NCBI GenBank assembly: GCA_002796325.1
Contig: PCXA01000002.1
Coordinates: 62,001-126,000 of the forward strand
Source: Deltaproteobacteria bacterium CG11_big_fil_rev_8_21_14_0_20_47_16
GTDB lineage: Bacteria > UBA10199 > GCA-002796325 > 1-14-0-20-47-16
DNA length: 64,000 nt
Direction of reading: 5' to 3'
Part shown: piece after piece, positions 36,717-45,442 of the stretch
Layout of the letters: each line of letters begins with the position of its first letter
Position numbering within the stretch: position 1 is the stretch's first letter
Program-made: the position numbers and the translations under genes
The notes under the pieces: generated by a model
Databases searched by the model: none
Seen by the model: only the letters and a program-made list of their open reading frames with translations
Told to the model about the DNA's origin: nothing

Positions 36717-38157
36717 TTCTTTAAGTGAGTTTGTGAAATTTTTGGAAGACCGCGACGAACTGATTCGTATCGATCAGCCCATTGACCGCAAACTGGAAGT
36801 CACCGAAATTGCCGATCGTGTGATGAAATCCCCAGGCGGCGGCAAAGCCCTACTCTTCACTAATATTAAAGATTCGCCTTATCCGTTATTGATCAACGCC
36901 CTTGGCACCATGCAACGTGTTGCCTGGGCATTGGGCGGCGATTCCATTTCAGAATTGCAACGCAAAGTAGATGAACTCGTCAAAACCGCACCACCGTCTG
37001 GACTATTTGAAAAAATTAAGATGCTGCCGAAGTTGGCCAAATTTGGCGCACTCATGCCCAAGTCCGTGAACAGCGGCGCCTGCCAAGATGTCGTCATGGA
37101 CTCACCAAACCTTAGCAAAATCCCCATACTCACCTGTTGGCCACTGGATGCAGGGCCCTTCATTACATTTCCACTCGTTGTCACACGCGACCCCGATACC
37201 GGGCTGCGAAACGTGGGCATGTACCGCATGCAAGTCTACGACAAGCAAACAACCGGCATGCATTGGCAGGTGCACAAAACCGGCATGCGCCATTACCAAC
37301 GCTACAAAGAACTCGGCAAGCGCATGCCCGTCTCAGTGATTATTGGTGGCGATCCATCGTATACCTGGTCGGCCTGCGCCCCGCTGCCCGACGGCATTGA
37401 TGAGTTCATGATTGCTGGCATGCTGCGTGGCCGTGGCGTGGAAATGGTGAAATGTAAAACGAACGATTTGGAAGTCCCTGCAAACGCGGACTTTGTGATT
37501 GAAGGCTATGTCGACCCATCAGAACATCTGCGCCGCGAAGGTCCGTTTGGCGATCACACCGGATATTATTCGTTGGCCGATGACTATCCCGTTTTCCATG
37601 TCACAGCGATCACGCATCGCAAGAACCCCATTTACTTCACGACCATTGTTGGAAAGCCACCGATGGAAGATGGCGCCATGGGCAAAGCGATTGAACGCCT
37701 GTCCCTGCCACTCTTAAAAATGACATTCCCTGAAATTGTGGATGTGAATCTGCCGGTAGAAGCCTGCTTTCATAATCTCGCAATTGTCTCGATCAAAAAA
37801 CAATACCCCGGTCATGCCCAAAAAATTATGCACAGCATTTGGGGCATGGGTCAGCTCATGTTTTCAAAATGCATCATCGTGGTCGATGGCGACGTCGATG
37901 TACAAAATCCCGCAGAAGTATTGTGGCGCGTTTCTAATAACATTGATGCCACACGTGACTTGGTCTTAACCCAAGGCCCGGTCGATGCATTGGACCACGC
38001 CAGCCCTCGCGCCAACCTGGGCGGCAAATGGGGCATTGATGCCACGCGCAAACTGCAGAGCGAAGGCCACCCCCGCGAATGGCCACCAGATATTGTGATG
38101 AGTGACGATGTGAAGAAAAAGATCGATGGAATTTGGAAGCAGTTGGGAATCCGCTAA
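36706..38157 (+). CDS. UbiD-family decarboxylase, probable menaquinone pathway (MqnL-like)
   Basis: 483 residues from the GTG at 36706, chosen because GGAGG lies 5 nt upstream; it overlaps the preceding stop by 11 bp. Prenylated-FMN-dependent decarboxylase: the catalytic acidic network is in HLRREGPFGDHTGYY (about residues 274-288), with PILTCWPLDAGPFITFP and ASPRANLGGKWGIDATRK. In futalosine organisms such a UbiD homologue removes the carboxyl group of dihydroxynaphthoate. UbiX, needed to make prenyl-FMN, is not seen nearby. A ubiquinone UbiD is the alternative, but the neighbours favour menaquinone. Confidence 0.82.
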   Translation: MSFDSLSEFVKFLEDRDELIRIDQPIDRKLEVTEIADRVMKSPGGGKALLFTNIKDSPYPLLINALGTMQRVAWALGGDSISELQRKVDELVKTAPPSGLFEKIKMLPKLAKFGALMPKSVNSGACQDVVMDSPNLSKIPILTCWPLDAGPFITFPLVVTRDPDTGLRNVGMYRMQVYDKQTTGMHWQVHKTGMRHYQRYKELGKRMPVSVIIGGDPSYTWSACAPLPDGIDEFMIAGMLRGRGVEMVKCKTNDLEVPANADFVIEGYVDPSEHLRREGPFGDHTGYYSLADDYPVFHVTAITHRKNPIYFTTIVGKPPMEDGAMGKAIERLSLPLLKMTFPEIVDVNLPVEACFHNLAIVSIKKQYPGHAQKIMHSIWGMGQLMFSKCIIVVDGDVDVQNPAEVLWRVSNNIDATRDLVLTQGPVDALDHASPRANLGGKWGIDATRKLQSEGHPREWPPDIVMSDDVKKKIDGIWKQLGIR

Positions 38158-38158
38158 C

Positions 38159-38455
38159 TCAACCTAAGATGTGAAATCCATCATCTCTCTTAACGACATT
38201 GAAGGAATCCCATAAAGAATAGTACCAACTTACAGTGGCAGATAAATTCTGTACCTCCACATTTCCCTCAGGACATGCAAAATATGGATGATTGCGCTGA
38301 TCACAGCCAACACTCATGAGATTGATATACTCCTTGAGCCTGCTCGTTGCACGCCCCTCAGTGTCATCCGTCACGCAGATGGTATCCGTAGCCAAATATG
38401 TACGCATTAAAAACGTATCTTGAATCAAAAGTGATTGGCAAGCGCGCACAGCCAT
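38159..38455 (-). CDS. hypothetical 98-residue protein
   Basis: Family not recognised. The frame is open much further, to 38713, but that extension is antisense to folD. GGAGG lies 4 nt before the ATG at 38455, which decides the start. The protein has five Cys, including CDQRNHPYFAC near the middle, and no signal peptide or membrane segment. It fills what would otherwise be a 353-bp gap between the convergent UbiD gene (1 bp away) and divergent folD. The only evidence is an open frame plus a good ribosome site, so it may not be real. Confidence 0.45.
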   Translation of the reverse strand: MAVRACQSLLIQDTFLMRTYLATDTICVTDDTEGRATSRLKEYINLMSVGCDQRNHPYFACPEGNVEVQNLSATVSWYYSLWDSFNVVKRDDGFHILG

Positions 38456-38474
38456 AAATCCTCCAGTAGCATCG

Positions 38475-38503
38475 TTGACAATGCGCCTCATAGCGCATAG
38501 AAG
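38475..38503 (+). promoter_or_regulatory. folD-gcv operon promoter, leaderless geometry
   Basis: TTGACA at 38475-38480, a 17-bp spacer and TAGAAG at 38498-38503, with the folD ATG 7 nt later. Identical hexamers and spacer length to the pgsA promoter. No Shine-Dalgarno precedes the ATG. Confidence 0.65.
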
Positions 38504-38510
38504 CGCGGTC

Positions 38511-39344
38511 ATGCAACTCATTGATGGGAAAAAAATTGCGCAAGAACGGCAAGATGCCGTGACCAAAGCGGTCCAAAAATTAGCCACACCACCCCACTTG
38601 GTCGTGGTGCTTGTTGGTGAAGACTCCGCATCTGTTGTATACACCCGCAACAAACATGCCACCTGCGAAAAAGTGGGCATGAAGAGCACGCTCCTTAAGT
38701 TGCCTGCCACCATTTCAGAAGACGATTTGCTCTCTAAAATTCACGACCTCAATCAGGAACGTGATGTGCATGGCATCTTAATTCAATTGCCGCTTCCCAA
38801 ACATATTTCAGCCGATCGTATCATGGATGCGATTGATCCCCACAAAGATGTGGATGGCTTTCACCCCGAAAATGTAGGCCTCTTGCATTTGGGCCAGCCG
38901 CGATTTGTGCCATGCACTCCCAAAGGCGTCATGACATTACTCGATTCAATTGATTATGACTGTGCCGGCAAAAATGCCGTGGTTATTGGTCGTAGTAACA
39001 TTGTTGGGAAACCCATGGCCGAACTACTTTTGCAACGCAATGCGACCGTTACCATTTGTCATAGCAAGACCAAAGACATCACGACGATCACTCGCACCGC
39101 AGATATTTTGGTTGCAGCTGCAGGTAAGCCCCACTTGGTTACTGCAGATTGGGTCAAGCCCGGTGCCTGCGTCATCGACGTCGGCATTCATCGCATGCCA
39201 GATGGCAAACTCACGGGTGATGTTGATTTTGATTCTGTTTCAAAAATTGCGGGATGGATTACACCTGTTCCGGGTGGCGTTGGCCCCATGACCATTGCCA
39301 CACTTTTGGAAAACACACTTCAAGCTGCCGAAGGAGCTATTTAA
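38511..39344 (+). CDS. folD: methylenetetrahydrofolate dehydrogenase/cyclohydrolase
   Basis: 277 residues from the ATG at 38511 ([17 protein letters not shown]); an upstream frame start at 38475 is inside the promoter. Interconverts methylene-, methenyl- and formyl-THF in the cytoplasm. Signatures: [17 protein letters not shown] with the catalytic Lys, [34 protein letters not shown] and the C-terminal [13 protein letters not shown]. Its stop overlaps the gcvT start (TAATG), tying one-carbon interconversion to glycine cleavage in one operon. Confidence 0.95.
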   Translation: MQLIDGKKIAQERQDAVTKAVQKLATPPHLVVVLVGEDSASVVYTRNKHATCEKVGMKSTLLKLPATISEDDLLSKIHDLNQERDVHGILIQLPLPKHISADRIMDAIDPHKDVDGFHPENVGLLHLGQPRFVPCTPKGVMTLLDSIDYDCAGKNAVVIGRSNIVGKPMAELLLQRNATVTICHSKTKDITTITRTADILVAAAGKPHLVTADWVKPGACVIDVGIHRMPDGKLTGDVDFDSVSKIAGWITPVPGGVGPMTIATLLENTLQAAEGAI

Positions 39345-40432
39345 TGACACAAAAAACGCCATTATATGATGCCCACGTCAAACTTGGTGCCCGCATGGTA
39401 CCCTTTGCGGGTTGGGACATGCCGGTGCAGTACGCCGGTGTTATGGCTGAGCACGATGCCGTACGCACGAATGCTGGCATCTTCGATGTCAGTCACATGG
39501 GCGAGTTTGAATTTTCAGGTCCCGATGCCCTCGCCTGTTTGCAATGGTTAACTCCAAATGATGTTGCGAAACTCGCTGTGGGCCACGGTCAATACTCCCT
39601 TCTCTGCAACGAAAAAGGTGGTGTGGTCGACGACATCATTATTTACCGATTGGAAGACACACGTTACCTGATGGTTGTAAACGCAGCCAACATTGAAAAA
39701 GATTGGAAATGGGTACAAACCCATCAAAAGGGAAACGCCAAAGTTACCAACCGTAGTGCTGAATTTGCATTGCTTGCAGTACAAGGGCCCAAGGCCATGG
39801 GCATCGTTCAAAAAATCGCATCCACTGATTTGAGCAACTTATCCCGATTTGCATGCACCTGGTCCAAATTAAATGGCGCCGGTGAATGTTTGATTGCGCG
39901 CACTGGATACACCGGTGAAGATGGATGTGAAATTTTTGTCGCACCAGATAAAGCCACTGGGCTGTGGAATGCACTACTCGATGCTGGCAAACCGGATGGA
40001 TTGGTCCCCGCAGGACTTGGTGCACGTGACACCCTACGCGTTGAAATGAAATATCCCCTCTATGGCCACGAATTAACAGACAGCACAAACCCCATCGCCG
40101 CGGGGTTAAGCTGGGTCGTTAAGTTGGGTAAGCCCGATGACTTTATCGGTCGTGCGCCCATTCAAAAAGTCAAAGATGCCGGGCGTGAAATTGCACTTGT
40201 CGGTTTTGAAATGATCGACAAAGGCATTCCACGTGACGCCTACGCTATCGTTAGCAACAAAAAAATTATTGGTGCGGTCACAAGCGGCACCATGTCACCT
40301 ACACTTAAAAGGGCCATAGGCATCGGTTACGTACCCGTTGCTTTTGCAGAGGTGGGAAGCAAATTTTCAATTGACATACGAGGCAGCGAACGCGTAGCTC
40401 ACGTTGTTTCAACACCATTCATCAAAAAATAA
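39344..40432 (+). CDS. gcvT: glycine cleavage system T protein (aminomethyltransferase)
   Basis: 362 residues from the ATG in the TAATG overlap with folD; AAGGAG lies 7 nt upstream. Transfers the methylene group from aminomethyl-lipoyl GcvH to THF, releasing ammonia. Family motifs are [54 protein letters not shown] and the C-terminal [16 protein letters not shown]. Normal length. Fourteen bases upstream of gcvH. Confidence 0.95.
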   Translation: MTQKTPLYDAHVKLGARMVPFAGWDMPVQYAGVMAEHDAVRTNAGIFDVSHMGEFEFSGPDALACLQWLTPNDVAKLAVGHGQYSLLCNEKGGVVDDIIIYRLEDTRYLMVVNAANIEKDWKWVQTHQKGNAKVTNRSAEFALLAVQGPKAMGIVQKIASTDLSNLSRFACTWSKLNGAGECLIARTGYTGEDGCEIFVAPDKATGLWNALLDAGKPDGLVPAGLGARDTLRVEMKYPLYGHELTDSTNPIAAGLSWVVKLGKPDDFIGRAPIQKVKDAGREIALVGFEMIDKGIPRDAYAIVSNKKIIGAVTSGTMSPTLKRAIGIGYVPVAFAEVGSKFSIDIRGSERVAHVVSTPFIKK

Positions 40433-40446
40433 TTCGGAGGTTTGAC

Positions 40447-40836
40447 ATGAATTTCCCTGACGATTTAAAATACACCAAAGAACACGAGTGGGTACGCATG
40501 GATGCCAATATTGCAACCATCGGTATCACCGATTATGCGCAGCATTCATTGGGCGATATTGTTTACCTAGAACTTCCTGGCGAGGGAGAAGTATTTAGCA
40601 AGGGCGATACAGTCGGCGTTGTGGAATCCGTTAAAGCTGTATCTGACATCTATACCCCCATGAGCGGCGAAGTTTCAGACGTCAACGATCCACTAAAGGA
40701 AACGCCTGAAACATTAAACGAAGATTGTTATAATGAAGGCTGGCTCTATCGACTTCAGGTCAACGCCATTGAAGAATATGACGAGCTCATGGATCACACC
40801 GCCTACGCCGCTTTTGTCAAAGAAGAGCAACCCTAA
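40447..40836 (+). CDS. gcvH: glycine cleavage system H protein
   Basis: 129 residues. Lipoyl carrier shuttling the aminomethyl group between P and T proteins. The lipoylated lysine lies in VVESVKAVSDIY; YTKEHEWVRMD and GITDYAQHSLGDIVY are family-typical. CGGAGG precedes the ATG. Its last codons (FVKEEQP and stop) are duplicated 105 bp downstream just before gcvPA, flanking a palindromic insert. Confidence 0.96.
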   Translation: MNFPDDLKYTKEHEWVRMDANIATIGITDYAQHSLGDIVYLELPGEGEVFSKGDTVGVVESVKAVSDIYTPMSGEVSDVNDPLKETPETLNEDCYNEGWLYRLQVNAIEEYDELMDHTAYAAFVKEEQP

Positions 40837-40837
40837 T
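40819..40837 (+). repeat. direct repeat, copy 1 (end of gcvH)
   Basis: AAAGAAGAGCAACCCTAAT, the last codons and stop of gcvH. Copy 2 lies at 40924-40942 with 18 of 19 bases identical. The two copies flank the 86-bp insert. Confidence 0.9.
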
Positions 40838-40923
40838 TGTTTAACAACAGCGAGCACGGCGAGCGTGAGGGGGAGGCTCCACACGGCTTTGCCGGGTGGA
40901 GGGGGCGACGCTAGCCTCTCATG
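40838..40923. mobile_element. 86-bp GC-rich palindromic insert between gcvH and gcvPA
   Basis: Non-coding insert bracketed by 19-bp near-perfect direct repeats. It contains an 11-bp stem with one mismatch and a TTT loop (CTCCACACGGC at 40877-40887, GCCGGGTGGAG at 40891-40901). Weaker outer complementarity exists between GTGAGGGGGAGGCT and AGCCTCTCAT. Base composition is much richer in G than the neighbours. It looks like a small non-autonomous palindromic element or a duplication with inserted filler. No T-run follows the stem, so it is not a standard terminator. No second copy was found by eye in this window. Confidence 0.6.
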
Positions 40924-40942
40924 AAAGAAGAGCAACCTTAAT
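40924..40942 (+). repeat. direct repeat, copy 2 (before gcvPA)
   Basis: AAAGAAGAGCAACCTTAAT, one base different from copy 1. Its TAA overlaps the gcvPA ATG as TAATG, the same coupling used between folD and gcvT, as if the original gcvH end had been here. Confidence 0.9.
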
Positions 40943-42287
40943 GCGCTATATCCCACACACCTCCGACGACATCCGCGAAATGCTGGCTGACATTGGAACT
41001 GCACGTGTTGAGGATTTATTTTCGACCATTCCCGAAAAACTGCAGGTTAAAGAACCACTGAATCTTCCAAAAGCATTATCAGAACCAGAGCTAATGGCGG
41101 AACTCACACGGCTCGCTGCAAAGAATACCAATGCAACGACGACGGCTTCTTTCTTGGGTGCAGGTGCGTACAATCACTACTCCCCCACTTTGGTCAACAC
41201 ACTCATTCAGCGTAGCGAGCTACTTACACCGTACACGCCGTACCAAGCCGAAATCGCACAAGGTACATTGCAAATTATTTTTGAATTTCAAACCATGGTC
41301 GCAAATCTTTTAGGATTCGATCTGGCCAACGCATCAATGTACGATGGTTCGACTGCCATGGCCGAAGCAGCGCTGATGGCCATGCGCATCACAAAGCGCA
41401 AAGGCATTGTCGTTGCACATACGGCGCACCCCGAATATCGTGCAGTACTCGACAACATCATCACGCCACCGGGTGCCAAAATTCAGTTGGCCGCATTTGC
41501 GTCTACCGGCTTGATGGATCTGGATCAGCTAAAGTCACAAGTTAACAACACAACAGCAGCTGTCATTGTACAATCCCCCAACTTCTTTGGGGGCATTGAG
41601 TCCATTTCTAAGATTGCGGATATCGCACATGCTGTTGGCGCATTGTGCATTGTGGTGGTCACTGACCCCACGTCTCTAGGACTCTTAAAATCGCCAGGCG
41701 CTCAAGGTGCGGACATCGCTGTTGCTGAAGGCCAGTCCTTTGGACTGGGTCTGCAGTTTGGTGGGCCGAACTTGGGACTCTTCGCTACTAAAAATGAATT
41801 TTTACGCATGATGCCAGGCCGCCTAGTGGGTGAAACCACCGACGCCGAAGGCCGCCGCGGCTATGCGTTGGCATTTGCCACACGCGAGCAACACATCCGT
41901 CGTGAAAAAGCGACATCCAACATTTGTACCAATCAAGCGCTGTGTGCAACTGCAGCCACCATTTACATGGCCACCATTGGTAAGCAGGGCTTACAACAAG
42001 TGGCGACACTTTCACTTGAGCGCGCTGTGCAATTGCGTAAGCGATTGGGTAAAATAAAAAGCATTTCGTTCCCCTTCTCTGCACCCACTTATAATGAATT
42101 CGTCGTTCGCCTGCCCATTGCGGCAGCCGACGCCGTTCATAAATTAACGAGCAAAAATATTTTGGGTGGCGTTGCCCTTTCACGTTGGTACGCCAACCAA
42201 CCCAACGACCTATTGGTTTGCACCACCGAACTGACACAGCCGGGGCATATTGATGACCTGGGACGCGCATTGGAGGAAATTCTGTGA
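40941..42287 (+). CDS. gcvPA: glycine decarboxylase, P protein subunit 1
   Basis: 448 residues from the ATG at 40941, located in the TAATG of the second repeat copy; a GTG further upstream lies in the insert and is rejected. N-terminal half of the PLP-dependent glycine decarboxylase, present as a separate gene: MRYIPHTSDDIREML, FLGAGAYNHYSP, TPYQAEIAQGTLQIIFEFQT and ASMYDGSTAMAEAALMA. Forms a heterotetramer with the subunit 2 encoded next door. Split P proteins occur in Firmicutes, archaea and several deltaproteobacterial lines. Confidence 0.95.
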   Translation: MRYIPHTSDDIREMLADIGTARVEDLFSTIPEKLQVKEPLNLPKALSEPELMAELTRLAAKNTNATTTASFLGAGAYNHYSPTLVNTLIQRSELLTPYTPYQAEIAQGTLQIIFEFQTMVANLLGFDLANASMYDGSTAMAEAALMAMRITKRKGIVVAHTAHPEYRAVLDNIITPPGAKIQLAAFASTGLMDLDQLKSQVNNTTAAVIVQSPNFFGGIESISKIADIAHAVGALCIVVVTDPTSLGLLKSPGAQGADIAVAEGQSFGLGLQFGGPNLGLFATKNEFLRMMPGRLVGETTDAEGRRGYALAFATREQHIRREKATSNICTNQALCATAATIYMATIGKQGLQQVATLSLERAVQLRKRLGKIKSISFPFSAPTYNEFVVRLPIAAADAVHKLTSKNILGGVALSRWYANQPNDLLVCTTELTQPGHIDDLGRALEEIL

Positions 42288-43771
42288 GTCACAGCATGCC
42301 TGCAACGCCCGGTGGAACTGGGCTCATTTTAGAAGAAGCCACCCTCTTTGACCTTAGCCGTCCAGGACGCAAAGGTGCCTCTCTACCAGCGGTTTCAACA
42401 TCGTTTAACGTCAGTAAACATTTACCGGCCGACCTTCTTAATACCGATGGCCCCAATTTGCCGGAATTATCTGAGCCCGAAGTCAACCGCCACTTTGTGC
42501 GACTTTCCACGTGGAACTATAATAAAGATGCAGGGTTCTTCCCTCTGGGTTCGTGCACAATGAAATACAACCCCAAGGTGAATGAATGGAGTGCGCGACT
42601 GCCAGGCTTCGCAGCGTCACACCCCTACCAACCACTGGAAACGGTTCAAGGAAACTTAGAGCTACTTTATAATTTGGAAAAGTTTTTGGGTGAAGTTGGC
42701 GGCATGGAATGCGTCACGCTCTGGCCCAATGCAGGCGCTCATGGTGAACTCACCGGTATTCAAATCATGCGCAGCTATCATTTGGCCAAAGGCAATGCGC
42801 GCAAATCCATTATCATCCCAGATAGCGCCCACGGCACAAACCCTGCCAGCACAGCGCTTTGCGGATACTCTGTTATCCAAGTCAAATCGAATGAAAAGGG
42901 ACATTTAGACCCCGAAGCTGTTGCAAAGGTCATGACCGAAGATGTCGCTGGCATCATGGTCACCAATCCCAGCACATTGGGCTTGTTTGAAACCCACTTA
43001 CCTGAAGTTGCTGAAATCGTTCATGCCAAGGGCGGCTTGGTCTATTGCGATGGTGCCAACTTAAACGCACTGATGGGTGTGGCAAAGTTAGGTCATTGTG
43101 GTGCTGACATCATGCATTACAATTTGCATAAAACATTTTCCACCCCACACGGTGGTGGCGGCCCCGGTGCAGGCCCTGTCGGTGTCAAAAAACATTTGGA
43201 ACCCTTCTTGCCAGTGCCTCGCGTCGTCAAAGATGGTGATAACTATACAATCACTGAAGACTGCCCGCAGTCTGTCGGGCGCGTCCGCGCTTTTTTTGGC
43301 AACTTTGGTGTCCTGGTGCGCGCTTACACTTACATTCGTGAACTGGGCGCAGATGGACTTAAGCTCGCCACACAAATGGCTGTTTTAAACAGTAACTATA
43401 TTTTAGCGAAATTGAAAGATGACTATCAGCCTGCACAAAAGGAACGCCCACTACACGAATGTATTTTGACAGACAAAAAGCAACAGGAATTTGGGGTCAA
43501 GACCTTGGATATTGCCAAGCGCTTGATGGATTATGGATTTCATCCCCCAACCGTTTATTTTCCGCTCATTGTGCCCGGCGCCATGATGATCGAGCCCACC
43601 GAAACGGAAAGCAAGGAAGCCTGCGATCAATTCATCACAGCGATGAAGGAAATTGCACGCGAATGCGAAGCCACACCGGAAAAGGTGAAAAGCGCACCCC
43701 ACCGAACCTTCCGCCGTCGCCTCGACGAAGCCAAAGCCGTCAAAGAACCCAAGTTGATTTGGAAGAAGTAA
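42284..43771 (+). CDS. gcvPB: glycine decarboxylase, P protein subunit 2
   Basis: 495 residues starting at the GTG that overlaps the gcvPA stop (GTGA), with TTGGAGG 8 nt upstream. C-terminal half of glycine decarboxylase with the PLP lysine in YNLHKTFSTPHGGGGPGAGP, GSCTMKYNPKVNEW, and IPDSAHGTNPAST. It releases CO2 from glycine and loads the aminomethyl group onto GcvH. Last gene of the folD-gcv operon; 5 bp separate it from the convergent hypothetical gene. Confidence 0.95.
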   Translation: MSHSMPATPGGTGLILEEATLFDLSRPGRKGASLPAVSTSFNVSKHLPADLLNTDGPNLPELSEPEVNRHFVRLSTWNYNKDAGFFPLGSCTMKYNPKVNEWSARLPGFAASHPYQPLETVQGNLELLYNLEKFLGEVGGMECVTLWPNAGAHGELTGIQIMRSYHLAKGNARKSIIIPDSAHGTNPASTALCGYSVIQVKSNEKGHLDPEAVAKVMTEDVAGIMVTNPSTLGLFETHLPEVAEIVHAKGGLVYCDGANLNALMGVAKLGHCGADIMHYNLHKTFSTPHGGGGPGAGPVGVKKHLEPFLPVPRVVKDGDNYTITEDCPQSVGRVRAFFGNFGVLVRAYTYIRELGADGLKLATQMAVLNSNYILAKLKDDYQPAQKERPLHECILTDKKQQEFGVKTLDIAKRLMDYGFHPPTVYFPLIVPGAMMIEPTETESKEACDQFITAMKEIARECEATPEKVKSAPHRTFRRRLDEAKAVKEPKLIWKK

Positions 43772-43776
43772 GGTAA

Positions 43777-44421
43777 TTACAAAGGCTGCTTAAGTGCTTC
43801 GTTTTTTTCCATCCAAGCTCCACTAATAGAAATTGCCTCCATAATGGCAATAAGAGCTAAAGCTGGCATGGGTGATTTCAAGTGAATACCCATCATAACG
43901 CCAAACCCAGCGCCTGCAGCAGAGTAATAATGATCATTAGCTCTTAATTCCGACTCTCCAGTGAGCAAATTGAGGTGGTCACGCGTTATAAAGTTTTCGC
44001 CCTTTCGGTTTAACTCGGTCTTATATGCCAGGAGAGTCCCAGTTGCATTCTGAAATTGGTCCCCAACATAGTATCCTGAACAGCCTGGAAAGAATGTCGA
44101 AAATGCCTTTGGTGCTATTTCTGTCAGCACTGTGTAGGCATCCCTGTACAACGATGAAATCTCGGGCGCCAGATCCTGATCACTTGCCCCAGCTTGCATT
44201 TTAGGTAAAATTTCCGCGTTGGCGCGTGCTCTGAAATAATCAATAGCGCTGTTTGCAAGGGCTGTTGCATTGTTCTGACATGACTTTTCTTGAAGTTGTG
44301 CATCAAATCGGCTCACCACCGTATTTTGGTCATCCGCGCATTCTTTATAGCAGTCACTGTATCCCCCGTATATAAGACCACATGCTTGGACACAATTTCT
44401 TACCGCTTCATTAATCGCCAT
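43777..44421 (-). CDS. hypothetical protein with a twin CxxxC motif
   Basis: 214 residues, family not recognised. Residues 10-28 contain C-x3-C-x9-C-x3-C (Cys10, 14, 24, 28), the spacing of a helical hairpin clamped by two disulfides, as in CHCH-like small proteins. The middle is helical and polar with two more Cys. The C-terminus has a hydrophobic glycine- and alanine-rich stretch (about residues 165-200) that could be one or two membrane helices. No signal peptide is evident. AAGGAG precedes the ATG. It lies 103 bp downstream of the tonB-like gene. Confidence 0.65.
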   Translation of the reverse strand: MAINEAVRNCVQACGLIYGGYSDCYKECADDQNTVVSRFDAQLQEKSCQNNATALANSAIDYFRARANAEILPKMQAGASDQDLAPEISSLYRDAYTVLTEIAPKAFSTFFPGCSGYYVGDQFQNATGTLLAYKTELNRKGENFITRDHLNLLTGESELRANDHYYSAAGAGFGVMMGIHLKSPMPALALIAIMEAISISGAWMEKNEALKQPL

Positions 44422-44465
44422 AACTGCTCCTTATCTTGTTATGAGGGCTACACATCAAAACACAT

Positions 44466-44499
44466 AGACCCTGTCAAGCAGCAAATCCTTGCAGGGTCT
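44466..44499 (-). terminator. hairpin after the tonB-like gene
   Basis: AGACCCTG-t-CAAG paired with CTTG-CAGGGTCT, a 12-bp stem with one bulge and a 9-nt loop. On the minus strand it is followed by ATGTGTTTTG, a poor T-run, so termination strength is uncertain. It separates the mtnP-to-tonB operon from the Cys-motif gene. Confidence 0.5.
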
Positions 44500-44524
44500 G
44501 CATTCCAGAGCAATTGGCAACCAA

Positions 44525-45442
44525 TCAAAACAGAATAAAACTCCACGCCATGCGCACAGCACCGTCTTTAAGGAGTTTTGCGGGTGGGGTAGAAAATGGT
44601 GATGATGCACGTATTGTGCGCAATGCTTCCTCGTCATACGCCGGCATTCCGGATTTTTTGAGAATAAACAGCTCACTCAGTGCACCCTGCGGGCTCACAG
44701 CCACAGCAAGCACCACCCGTAACGGCAGTACCAATTGATACCCAGTAGCTACCGACATACGCACTGGCGGCTCGGGGTTCCAAGTTTGCCTAAAAATGCG
44801 TTTCAGCATCACAAAATATTCAACATCGGGATGGCGAAAGATATTGACGTAGGTGTGATCACCAAAGCGATAATCCGGCAAATAATCATCCGATAACGGC
44901 ATGCTGCTTGCCCCGCTCATATCGTAGGTCATTGCTGAGCGACTGCTTCCCTTTCGCTGACTTCTCCGTGGAGAACCGCTCTGAGTTTCCATTTGACCTG
45001 GCGAGTGCATTGCAAAAAGACTGGGGTCTACCGCATACAGACTTCTCGAGTTAAATGGCAAACGAGGCTCACTAAACCGATTTCTGGGATTCAATCGGGA
45101 CGCATGCTCACCACCAGACTGCTGCTGAGAACGAGACGGTGAACGTGTTGTAGTACGTTGCTGGACTTGCGGTTGGGGTCTCGTCGGACGCGCAACGGTC
45201 TCTTGCGTCACTGCATTATTTTCAACGCCAATCGCACGTGCTGTTTTTGGGATTTGCCGGTTCGCAGGTATATTGGTGTCCGCCAAATTCATCCCTTGCG
45301 CATCAAACACCTCAATTGGCTGCTGGTTCGCATTGGTTGGCATTGGAATATGAATATAAATCAGACCCAGCATCACAGCCAAATGCAGCAGCAGTGACAA
45401 GATCAGTGCAATGAGCAACGCGTGGCGTAACTTAAAATTCAT
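44525..45442 (-). CDS. TonB-like protein (TonB C-terminal domain)
   Basis: 305 residues from the ATG at 45442, which overlaps the recO stop as ATGA. One N-terminal membrane helix (about residues 8-34), then a long Pro/Gln/Ser/Arg-rich periplasmic linker and a TonB_C/AgmX-type domain at about 210-305 (VRMSVATGYQLVLPLRVVLA, LSELFILKKSGMPAYDEEAL). Such proteins link ExbBD-type motors to outer-membrane partners or act in gliding-type machines. ExbB, ExbD and a TonB-dependent receptor are not in the window, so the partner is unknown. Confidence 0.8.
   Translation of the reverse strand: MNFKLRHALLIALILSLLLHLAVMLGLIYIHIPMPTNANQQPIEVFDAQGMNLADTNIPANRQIPKTARAIGVENNAVTQETVARPTRPQPQVQQRTTTRSPSRSQQQSGGEHASRLNPRNRFSEPRLPFNSRSLYAVDPSLFAMHSPGQMETQSGSPRRSQRKGSSRSAMTYDMSGASSMPLSDDYLPDYRFGDHTYVNIFRHPDVEYFVMLKRIFRQTWNPEPPVRMSVATGYQLVLPLRVVLAVAVSPQGALSELFILKKSGMPAYDEEALRTIRASSPFSTPPAKLLKDGAVRMAWSFILF

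Noticed and set aside
38456-38713. Upstream half of a 184-codon minus-strand frame
   Set aside because: It is antisense to folD, contains no ribosome site at its distal Met, and the part below 38455 has its own GGAGG site. Only the shorter version is reported, with low confidence.
38456-39343. Glycine riboswitch upstream of the gcv genes
   Set aside because: gcvT starts inside the folD stop codon and folD appears to have no leader, so there is no room for a riboswitch.
40921-40941. Micro-frame MKEEQP before gcvPA
   Set aside because: Six codons copied from the gcvH end. It may aid translational coupling but is not a gene.
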